From NCBI GenBank assembly GCA_026008535.1, contig BRKX01000002.1, forward strand, positions 56,188,170 through 56,252,169: a stretch of DNA of 64,000 nt, read 5' to 3'. Every line of letters begins with the position of its first letter. Within the stretch, counting starts at the first letter, position 1. The notes below the pieces were generated by a model. The model was given only the letters and a program-made list of their open reading frames with translations, made no database searches and was not told where the DNA came from. The translations under genes and the position numbers were made by a program. Positions 45,158 to 57,100 of this stretch are shown in pieces. The DNA comes from Perilla frutescens (Eukaryota > Streptophyta > Magnoliopsida > Lamiales > Lamiaceae).

Positions 45158-47129
45158 GTGAGGCTTGCGTATTCGTAAATTACCATTTGATACTACTAAG
45201 GTAAAGGAGACAAGCTAGATGCGGTGGCTGCTGTTTATCCACTCACTATAACTATAACTAATTTTCTTTTGAGCAATTTAATTGAAAATAAATAAGACAG
45301 AAAACAAACATCAAAGTCGTGGAGACACTGTGTAAACGAGAGACATGCATCACGGGTTCGAATGATCACTGTTCCTTCCTCCAATACAAAAAAAAAAAAA
45401 CCAAAAAAAGATGAGAACCAATATAATATCTTAACATATCCATAATTTGTCTTTTCCGGAGCATTTAAGCCGTGGAGAACTCTATGTAAAAGAGATAGAT
45501 CTCGATTCGATCAAGATCCACCATAACCCAATTAAAAAATTGTTGAATATTTGAATTTGGATTTACAAATTAATTAGCTATTTATCTTGTTGGATAAGAT
45601 TTGTTAGGAGTTTGTTATTTTAAGGAATCTTCTAGTCATTATTTTAGGAGATTATTTAGCTTTCAGTTATGTTTTTTCCTATATAATAAACATCAATAAA
45701 GAATATATTTAGCACCGTACCAGTATATTTTTTCCTTCTTTTATATCGGTTCTAAAACCAACAAAAATATAAAACAAAAAAAAATCTCCATCATTCAATA
45801 ATTATACAATGAAATTCAATTTAATTATGGGAGAGACTCGTTAAGGTTTTCATAATTATTGAATTTGGTGAAATTTAAGAAGTACAGTACGTAGTATTGA
45901 TTATAGAAATAGTTGTGTTGTTTACAACTAGGTTTTCGAGAAATTTTGTATTGCTGGCAGGAAAAAGAAAAAAAAGGAGCGTAACTCAGTATAGTTTGGT
46001 ACGATGTTGCCAGTGGTACCACGAGTTCCACATGCAATAGATGATGATGATTATCATTATTTTGTTTTGTTTTTGCATGAAAAAACGTAGAAAAGGCAAA
46101 TTAAATAAGGAAAGAAGTTGCGTGGAGGGAAGCAATCCGAATTAGAATTGTAGTAATTTTCTAATTTGCAGACATAACTTAATAATAGCAAGTTGGGAAA
46201 TTATATTTTTTCATTATTATCCATTTGAAAAAAATAAAAATACACATGTTAATTCCAGGCACCTAACAAACATCGATCATGTTCTACCAAGAACTCAATA
46301 TATTCGATTGGTTCCTTTGAAAAATAAAATTTCAAGTTATAGATCATTATAGTGTGTATATATATGAAAAAAATTTGGTAGAAAATTGCGAGCCCACAAA
46401 GCCACATATTGATCACATAATTCCATCCATCTAGATAATGGGTTCAAATTTCCCGTGACACTTATATGTGTTTCACCATAAAATTTATAATTTTAATAAT
46501 AATTATTATAAAATAAAAATAAATTCTAACATAAATGATCATAGTCAATATTTATCAATAAAAAATGAATTAAAAAGTTATAAAATTTAATTTTGAATTA
46601 TTCGATCATAATAATGAATTATTAATTGAAAATTAAATACTAAAAAATAATTATAAAATCCAATTGAATGGGGTGAACCTTAAACAAATCTTAAAATTAA
46701 ACTAAATCACAAAAAATATAATTGAAGAAAAAAATATATTAATAACACAATTTAAAAGCGTGTAATATGATATCTTTAAGTGGTAAATAAGATATACTGC
46801 TATAAAAGACTGCAAAGCTCGTTAACCTAAAACAGCAAATTTATTCTTTTATTGCGCTACCAGACACTAGCATATATAGGTCCGCAAATTAAAACAGAAA
46901 TTATATTCATCTATGGGGTACATGAATATTTTCGTACAGTAATTCCTTGAAAAGTTTCTTTTTTATTTATTTATTATTTTGTTTTTTAAGGGAAGGCCCA
47001 CTAGAAGTGAAACACGAGATGCAAAAATAAATAAGTAAATTAATAGCGAAGAAATTAAAGAGAGATGGTAAAATTTTGCTGATCAATCTCGACAGCGTTG
47101 CTGATCCAGCATGACGTGAATTTATTCGA
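45158..47129. other. AT-rich intergenic stretch with weak repeat traces
   Basis: Two SINE-like scraps share GTGGAGAMWCTRTGTAAAMG and a B-box-like GGTTCGAATG (45317-45370) or CGATTCGATC (45465-45520). A 166-bp TGTTGGATAAG...AACCAACA block at 45598-45763 looks like a very short LTR, but no target duplication is visible. No gene was found. Confidence 0.4.
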
Positions 47130-47610
47130 TTGGAGCAACACGCAATTATTGTATTGCTTTATTTATTTGTATTAGTATTTTTAAATTAGTATTTTTCAAT
47201 GCTTTATTTGTGTTTTAATGCATTGTATTTTCTTTATTTTTATATTTAGTAGTTTTATTATGCAATTTTATTAAATGTCACTTTAATTTTCTTTGTCATT
47301 TTTTTGTGTCATTTTATTTTGATATACAATTTTTTATTTCAATATTTAAGATTAAAAAAAAAACGTGACCAATAAAATATAAGATAAAAAAAAGTGAACA
47401 TACAGTAAAAAAACATGAGCAGTAAAGTATAAGTTTAAAAAAAAACGTGAACAGTAAATATAGAGCTGCTACAGTGCAGCTGTAAATATAGAGTATAAGA
47501 GCCTCTATCTCTAAAATAGAGTACGTTTTAGAGTAGCTGTTGGAGCATGATTTTTCCACCTTTTGCTCTAAATATAGAGTTTAGAGCATTTCTTGGAGAT
47601 GCTCTAATAC
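47130..47610. mobile_element. Partial copy of the GAGCATCTCCAACA MITE family
   Basis: The right end (TTTAGAGCATTTCTTGGAGA, then TGCTC) and the internal TAATGCATTGTATTTTCTTT, then TAGTAGTTTTATTATG, match the longer copy at 56870-58354. It lies about 280 bp upstream of the ABCB start codon. Confidence 0.6.
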
Positions 47611-47734
47611 GACGATGAACATATATAATAGGCCCAATTAATTAATTAACGTGGCAAGTCACTTACAGTTACAGGGGACCATAATATTGAGCTTTCAAAT
47701 AAATGCGGATCACGTTTTTCGTTTTCAAGACTAC

Positions 47735-47742
47735 TTATATAG
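47735..47742 (+). promoter_or_regulatory. Possible TATA box of the ABCB gene
   Basis: TTATATAG lies about 150 bp before the start codon and is followed by a pyrimidine-rich leader (CTCTCTCATAC, CTCTCTCC). This suits a plant core promoter, but other AT-rich words nearby make the call uncertain. Confidence 0.4.
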
Positions 47743-47889
47743 CATCTTCTGCATGCTTAATATTTAATTATAAACGCATCTTCTTCATATCATATGCATT
47801 CAATATTCTCTCTCATACAACTAATCCTTAGCTTCCATTCTCTCTCCTTCCATATATTAACGTCGTCCTCGATCGAAAACTAACTTTGC

Positions 47890-48128
47890 ATGCAGGGAAT
47901 GATGGGTGCAAACGAAGATGGAGTGAGAAAAAATAAGAGAGTTCGATTGTATAAGCTTTTCTCGAATGCAGATAGAATTGATGCGTTTTTAATGTTTTTT
48001 GGAAGTATAGGAGCCATTGTAAATGGGGCTTCACAACCAATTAGTACACTCGCATTTTCTCAACTCGTTAACTCTTTGGGCCACCCAAACCATACCCAAC
48101 TCCTCAATCAAGTTTCTGAGGCATGCAT

Positions 48129-48163
<35 letters not shown>

Positions 48164-51100
48164 GGGTAGTTTTACAGTCTCTTTTTAGAAACTAAAATAG
48201 GTATACATATATATATATATATAATATGTGTAAATAAGTGTCATTTTAGAAGTTTTATCTTTTAGTTTTCAAAGTAAGTGTGATATATTTTCACTTATAA
48301 TTTCTTAAAATGTGATCAAAGCTCCAAATGATACTTATTTGAACTAATTAAGTGCATATCCTATATATATGTATAGTAGTCTGATTTTTTCTATTGTAAG
48401 CTGTGTTGTTTAATTTTTATCTGCCATTTAATTTTATTCACACACACACACACACACACACATACATGTAATATTGCAGCTGCATGATATTTCAATTGGT
48501 AATAAAACACTAGCTATCTACAATTATAGGATTTTGCGTGAGATATTGTTTGCGTATGTGCATGGTAATTTCCCAACTTTTATGTTTATTGTGGTTTTGC
48601 AGGTAGCTCTTAAGATTTTATTTGTAGCTATTGGTGGAGGCATTGCTGGGTTTTTGCGTAAGCTCATTTTTTTGCGCGTATTTCTTCTTGCTATTTACTC
48701 TATTTGCTTCTTTCATTTATTGATGATCCAAGATTAGTATTTTCTGTTGAGAAAGGTGCTTAATTTTTCACATCACAAATAAACATATATCAATGTGTAT
48801 TGTTGGTATAAAATAATAGATAAAAAGTCATTTTACGGGCATATATAAGAGCTCCTCTTATGAATTTTGTAACACATAAAACCCTAAAATTCCGATAAAT
48901 AAAAGTTGATTGGACTCATCATAGCATACATGGAAAATGATTCATCACTCCACAACACTAAAATGTTGTCATTTTGGATCCATCATTGTGCGTCGTTTCT
49001 TGTACTCTATGGTCATTGTAAATAAGACAGAAAATGGATCCAAAATGATATCATTTTGGTGATATGGAATGTTGATATGAATTTTCATTGAATAACATAT
49101 TTGTTATAAAATAAGAACGAATTGCAATAATATTTACATTCATTTTGAGCTATTTTTTAAAACTAATCCAAATAAAATAATTAACAAAACAATATCTATT
49201 TTTTCATAAATTTAACGTACGATCAATTTTTCGCCAGAAATCCTACGCAACACACCGAATGCTTGTGTGGAAGTTTTGCTCCAATAAAAAAATTGATATG
49301 ACACTTTTCATATTCCGGGGTGTATTAAATTGGGATTTTATTAGATTTCAAAGGACTTTAAAAAGTACATGGATTTATAAAATCCATAGACTCCACATGG
49401 AGTATCCCTTGACTTGGGTATGGATTTGTGACGATTTTAATGGATTTGAAATCCTCTTCCCAGCGTTCGCTGGAAAACAACAAGCGATGAATATGCAACC
49501 CAGTGACCGCTGGACCCCAATCGCGGCTTAACTTAAAGCCAGCGACCGCTGGGAATTAGGCAGCTAAATACCCTCAGCGGCCGCTGGGTACACCGCGCGC
49601 TGGGGTGTCCGAATTCAACTCCTCAACAGCCGCTGGAGTACACCGTGCACTGGATTTTACGAATCCATGAAAATCTCGTGTGCAAAGGTCGGATTTTATC
49701 CTTTGTATTTTTTACGTGATTTTGAGGTGAAATTCAATAGAATCACTAACATTTTAAAGTCCATGGAGTTTTTTTGAATACAGTTGGATTTTTATAGATA
49801 TTTTAAAATCTGTGTTGAATACCTCTGAATTTTTAAAGACTTTTAAAAGTGTGGATTGAATATACGCGGATTTTGAAAGTCCAACAAAATCCTACAGAGT
49901 CTCTATCCAATACATCCCTCCACGTCAATTACAAATTTTATTTGTTAGTTTTTTGTTTTTTTTTAAATGCGGCTACCTGGTGGAAAAGCTGGTTGGATGT
50001 TAGATTTTTATTTGTTTTAATAAGTGATGTATTATTAATAGTTTTTACTTATGTCCTTAAAAATACAAAAAAATAGTTATCAATCAAATTGCAGTTCTCC
50101 CTAAAACTAACATCTAAGTCATTCTTCGTCAAAAAAAAAAAAAAAAGCTTTTAACTAACCAGCAGCCGACCTTTACCGATAGCATGAACTACTCGGCGAG
50201 GAGAAGAGCGTGCTCGACAGTTACCACTGTCCTATCTTTTGGTATTGTTGGGTGGCGGGTGACAGCGGTGGAATGAATGGATTTGTTGTTCGGGTTCTGG
50301 AATTTGGATGAAATTGAAATCTCAAATTAGGATTTATTAATCTTGGTGCGAAAATAATGGTTAATTTTGGACAAAAAATTGAACCAAGGTAATTCAATGA
50401 TGATGAATTGACATTCTATACAACAATTTTATATGACATGGCTTTTGAGTTTTGAGGCCATCTTCAACAATTGACTTTATTTTACAGCACCTCTATCGGT
50501 CTTCACTTCCTTTTGAGAAAATTGCAATTTCAGTCCCACAGGACATGCCTTGATGGGAAAATGGTCCCAATACTCTCATATTTGACCCCAAATAAAATAA
50601 AACTTGCAGAGTTGGTCCCACTGTTACATTTACCGTTAAATTCATTTGCACTTTTAGTCCCAAACAAATTGCACTTTTAGTCCCAAATAATTTTTCCCTA
50701 GTTGGTTGGAAAATTAGTTCTGGAGGCAAAATTCAAGGTTTTAGAGGGGAAATTTGGGTATTGAGAGGGAAAAAAAAATCTAAATATGCAAAAAACCAAG
50801 TCATAAATAGAAGTCTCTTAAAGAGAGTATGCAGTCCTAAATGCAGCAGATAGAAAAACTGGCACTAGAGTTTGAAATAAAGAAATAATGAAGAAGTCTG
50901 TGAACAAAATCAGAATCAGAATCTGTAGTCTAATCTTGCAGTCCCAACATGTAGTCTGATCATGTAGTCTGTAGAAGTCTGTGAAGAAGCTACATGTAGT
51001 CTAAGAAGTTAAGAGGATGTTAGATTAAGCAAACAAAAAAAAAAGCTAACCGAAAAAGAAGAAAATTTCTTCTGCATCTTCAAACAAGAATACCAAAATG

Positions 51101-54100
51101 TCTGTTTCCTCATCAAAACAGATCCAAAAAACTACCAAAGTTAATATTTCACTGTTTCTATTTCAGAGTTTCCAAAGTATCCAAAATATAGAATTTTTCC
51201 AGATTCAAAGATCCAAAAAATACACAAAAAATAACTCTGAAACTAGAGTAAAACAGTGAAAATTTAATATTTTCAGAGATCCAAAATATGCAAAAACACC
51301 TCTGAAACTGAAACTAGACAAGTTAATCATAATCATAAAGTTAAATATTGTTAGCAATGTCTTCATTTTGCACCTCTCCCCTTCTGTGAAGATGCTTTCA
51401 AGCTAGACAAGGCCACAAACTTTTTACCTCCTTGAGTGAACACTTGCATTGGTTCTTGTTCTTTACCCTTATTTGCACCAACAACAGATGAAGAACCACC
51501 GATAAAATGATGTGGATGGAAACCCATTGGAGGAGGAGCCCTAATTTGAACACCAATTTGTTTTGGTTGTGAAGCACAGATTGAGCTGGAAATAGAGTAA
51601 GTTGATGACACTCCTTTATTTACATCATCTCTTGAATCTTTCTCAGCAAACTTGGCAACCTTTGCTCTTTTCCTTGCCTATGAAGTAGATAATCACAGTT
51701 ATCAAGCATTTATCAACCAGTTTATATAAAACTATCAAGCATTAAAAATTCACTAACTTACAAGAATCTGTCTCCCCAGCATAGTTGTTGGTTTTGTCGT
51801 GGCACATGAGTGTTCAGTAGCCTATAGAACCAATCAAATATGAACAAATATATATGAATAAATAATTAGGATAAAAAATCAAACAAATCAAATAAACATA
51901 TATCTCACAATATCACATAGAGCCTGATTGATATTCTCCATAACCTCATCTTCCTGGGTTAAATTAGGATAGTCGGGTTGTGTAATTTCCTCAAGTTCAA
52001 AAGTGGCAGAGTCCTATTGAACATATAAAATAATTAGAGAAATGTATTGCTTAAATAAAAATAATAACAAACAAGAAGATGGAGAAATTGATATATATGC
52101 AAACATGTCTGCAAACAATATATAGACATATCAGAAATCAACTCAATAACATATTTCAGAAATTTGTTCTTAGTCTTACTGAACAGAGATCAAGCAAGAA
52201 CAAAAGCAACTTTCTCACCTTTCTCAATCGGCATCCAATTCGGTTGTGACCCTCTTCTCCACAAAATTGACAAGTGACTTTAAATTTTTGTTTGCCCATT
52301 TTCTGAAGAGAATTATTCTTCTTCTTTCGGTCTTCATTGACATCAAATCGTCTTTCCTTTTGAGGCCTACCATTTTTCTTTTTATGAAAAGTTGGCGGAA
52401 GTGGTGGGATGTAGCCAGTTTTAGACCACAATTCTTCTCCATTCATTGGACTAATGGAATGGGCATAAACCGCAAAGTAAGTTTGAACCGAATAACATTT
52501 ATGCACATAATCTTCCGGATTACATCCTTCGGCACAAATTGCACTGATGGCATGCTTGCATGGTATTCCCGACAGTTCCCACTTTCTACAATCACAAGTG
52601 TGAGCCTCCAAGTTGACTGCATATCTTGACCCATCAAAACTTGATATCTCATAACTGTATGCATTAGATTTAATGGGAATACAATCTGAAGATGCTTCCA
52701 TATTCTTCCCAACTATCATTCTTATTCGGCCACAAATCTCTCTCCCCTCCCACTTTCTTTTAGCTCTATCTCTATTTTTTTGGATTCTTGACATCATATA
52801 CTCCCTAATCCACTCTAACATAGTCAATATGGGCTTCTCCCTAGCATCCAGTAAACATGCATTAAACTGTTCGCACATATTATTCACCAGTGTCTCACAC
52901 TTTCCAAAAGTTGAGAAGTGTGCTTTTGACCATTCTGTGGGTGATTTACCCATTTGCAGCCACTCCAAACATTTCTTATCCACATTTTCAATTTCAAGCA
53001 TGTATCTATTAAAAGCAGCAACAGTAGTTGCATTTGCAGCTCTCCACAATAATTTTTTGAAGTTATCACCTCTGAATCCAGCCCTTTTCATATTTCCATG
53101 CAAATGCCTGACACAAAATCTATTCTCCATCCCCGGTAATACCTTTTCAAATGCTCCAATCAACCCTTTTTGTTTCTTCTAACAGCAGTCAAGAGAACAC
53201 CTGAGCATTGTCCTCTCAAATGGCAGCCACTCCTACGATTCTTTATTTTCAACTTCAACCACTGCATAAGACAAAGGGTATGGATCATTATTAGGATCCA
53301 TGCACACAGCAGTCAAGAGAACACCTGAGCATTGTCCTCTCAAATGGCAGCCATCAACACCTATCCATGGCCTACATCCAGACTTGAAACCATTTTTTAC
53401 TGCAGCAAGACAAACATATAATCTCTTGAATTTTTTTCCAGAAGGTGTATTATCCAATTGAAGAATAACAGTGGAGTCTGGATTTTTTTCCCTCAAAGTC
53501 TCTGCATAATCCCATAGCTTGGAGTACTGCTCAGTGATGTCCCCTTCAATGATTTTTAATGCTTTCTGTCTTGCTCTAAAAGCTTGATAAGGTGACACAT
53601 AAACACCAAGTTCACTGATTGCAGAGTTCCTAAAACCCTTTGCACTCTTCTTCGGATCACACCTAAAAGATTTTTCAAATCTCTGTGCTAACCAGCTTGA
53701 GTTTGCATTATCCACATGGTATTGTCTTGCACATGTGTGTGTCACATCCATTTCTCTTATCTGAAATGATTCTTCATCTTTCACCTTCAGGGCATTGATA
53801 TGCCAAGCACACCCTTCTTCCTGCTTTTTACACCTTGCATATATTCTTCTTGCATCATTTTTAATAAACTTGCTAGGTCTGCCAATCTTCACAGAGTAGT
53901 TGTTCACAACCTCCTTGAACTTAAGCTTAGTGCTAAAAATTTGCCCTAGAGTGAATGTAGGATTTTGAATTGAAGATAGTGATGCTCTTTCGCTGCAATC
54001 TCTGCCACCATTATCAGAATCTACACTATCAAAGTCACTCTCATTATTGACATCATCTGACACATCACTAGTATCTGAGCTATCTTCATCATTTATCCCT

Positions 54101-57100
54101 TGTTTTGTGCCTGCCCACTCTACATCTTTGTCAATATTTTCATTAAAAATGATGTCATCCAGGAGTTCATCACAACTATCCTCCTTGCATATGTAATCCC
54201 CATCCTCATCTTCACTTTCAGAGTTAATCACAATTTTTGAGCCTTTAACAGGTATAACAGGTGGAATATTATGCTCATTCACAAGCATATCTACACTTTG
54301 AGAACTTCCAACTACAACCTGCTCATCAAGATAGACTGCCTCCCCCTCAATCTCTTCATTGTTGCTACATATCTTTGTCATTTTAGCCTCCAAATATATT
54401 GTGAACTCTCTACTTTTTGTTGCTGCTTTTATCAACGCCCATGTATCATACTCACAAAGAACAGGTTGTATCTTATCATTTTCATCCTTGGCATAAAACT
54501 TCTTCGACCCCGAATATCCTAATTGATTACATAAACCTTCTAGATATTTTCACGACCACTTACGAATATCAACAAAATCAAATGCGCTTGTTGTCCCCTC
54601 TAAATACTCAATATCACCCATATCATTGATCACCATACCTCCATGCCGAAGCTTCATTGTATACCAAAAATCACAGTCACCTAAAAAAATAATATTAAAA
54701 AAAACTTACAATATCAAATTCCAAATTATATTATAAATTAAGGGTAAAAAAAACAAGCAGTAACTTATTTTTCACATATATTCAAATTGATGTTTCTAAC
54801 AAAAACACTTAGAATATTGGCTTAAAGTTGATTTTTTGTTAAACAAGTAGTAACTTATTTTTTTACAAATGAAAATGCAGATGTAGAACGACTATGGTCT
54901 CGAGTCTCGACTTTGAAAAATGTCAGTTTCCTAAAAAATTAACAAACTACAAGCATTTCTTCTTAATAACTGTATGGGCCAAACAAACTACAAGCCATTT
55001 CTTCTTTTAGTCTTCTACGCAGCTGCTGCAACCACTTACTCTGCGGTATGCTTAAACATGCATTTCTATGTATATTACTTAATGTTTTTTCTCTTATGTT
55101 TTATTATCTATTCACTCACAGATTTTCATAATAAGCTACATAATTAAGGACTAGGATGCCGCTAGCAGCCCCATTTCAAAGGCCTTTCGTGTCAGTTTTT
55201 GAAATTCACAATTTTTCCTAAGCACATCTTCTTTTTTTCTCGATACCCCACTAAAATACTCAATCCTTGGGGTTGAATTGTTAAACTAGCATACAAAATT
55301 CTTAGGTATCTTCTTCATTCAACAATTTTCGCTGGAAAATGACTCCAAAAAAAAAAAAACAATTCTTGGGGTTGAGTTGTTAAACTAGCATACAAAATTA
55401 CCAAAATTTCAACCAAAAAGTGAGATAACTTACGAAAATCCGGATGGGGCAAATGTATATGGCACTTCCTCCGCAACATTGGGATGAAATCGAAGCTTCA
55501 ATTTTCTTAGTTCTCTTTGAATTTTACAAGAATGAAATAGTGAAGAGAGAGAGGGGGGGGAGAGGGAGAGTGAGAGATAGTAATCGAGAAAGAAAAAAAT
55601 GTGTTGTTGGTTTGAGAATGAGAGTGCAGGCGGGAGACGGAGAGAGCCAGAGACAAACGAGAGAGAGATGTGTGTGTTGATTTGGGAATTTTGATTTATT
55701 TTAGAAATTAGGGCTTATCAATTTGATTTGTTTGCTAAAAAAAATGATTTGTTATTATTGGAAACGGGCATGACTCTAATCCGTTAAGTTTTGACGGACT
55801 AATTATAAATTGGTACTAAAAGTGCACAAATGAAATCCTATGGGACCAACTCTGCAAGTTTTATTTCGTTTGGGGTCAAATATGAGAGTATTGGGACCAT
55901 TTTCCCATCAAGGCATGTCCTGTGGGACTGAAATTGCAATTTAGGCAGCTAAATACCCTCAGCGGCCGCTGGGTACACCGCGCGCTGGGGTGTCCGAATT
56001 CAACTCCTCAACAGCCGCTGGAGTACACCGTGCACTGGATTTTACGAATCCATGAAAATCTCGTGTGCAAAGGTCGGATTTTATCCTTTGTATTTTTTAC
56101 GTGATTTTGAGGTGAAATTCAATAGAATCACTAACATTTTAAAGTCCATGGAGTTTTTTTGAATACAGTTGGATTTTTATAGATATTTTAAAATCTGTGT
56201 TGAATACCTCTGAATTTTTAAAGACTTTTAAAAGTGTGGATTGAATATACGCGGATTTTGAAAGTCCAACAAAATCCTACAGAGTCTCTATCCAATACAT
56301 CCCTCCACGTCAATTACAAATTTTATTTGTTAGTTTTTTGTTTTTTTTTTAAATGCGGCTACCTGGTGGAAAAGCTGGTTGGATGTTAGATTTTTATTTG
56401 TTTTAATAAGTGATGTATTATTAATAGTTTTTACTTATGTCCTTAAAAATACAAAAAAATAGTTATCAATCAAATTGCAGTTCTCCCTAAAACTAACATC
56501 TAAGTCATTCTTCGTCAAAAAAAAAAAAAAAAAAGCTTTTAACTAACCAGCAGCCGACCTTTACCGATAGCATGAACTACTCGGCGAGGAGAAGAGCGTG
56601 CTCGACAGTTACCACTGTCCTATCTTTTGGTATTGTTGGGTGGCGGGTGACAGCGGTGGAATGAATGGATTTGTTGTTCGGGTTCTGGAATTTGGATGAA
56701 ATTGAAATCTCAAATTAGGATTTATTAATCTTGGTGCGAAAATAATGGTTAATTTTGGACAAAAAATTGAACCAAGGTAATTCAATGATGATGAATTGAC
56801 ATTCTATACAACAATTTTATATGACATGGCTTTTGAGTTTTGAGGCCATCTTCAACAATTGATTTTATTTTACAGCACCTCTATCGGTCTTCACTTCCTT
56901 TTCAACAGTTTATTCTAAATTCAACTCTAAAAAGGAATATTCCATAATATTCCTCTTTATATATTTATTTTAATCAAGATTTTTCCAACAAAAATAACTT
57001 TTAATGCTTTATTTGTATTTTTAATGCTTTGTATTTTCTTTCTTTTTATGTCTAGTAGTTTTATTATGTAATCTTATTAAATGCCATTTTATTTTGATGT

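Noticed and set aside
45598..45763. 166-bp TGTTGG...CCAACA block as a miniature LTR
   Set aside because: The termini fit, but no flanking 5-bp duplication and no second copy was found in the window.
52246..53182. Plus-strand open frames across the transposase
   Set aside because: They are antisense shadows of the MuDR reading frame, which has recognisable SWIM and CCHC motifs.
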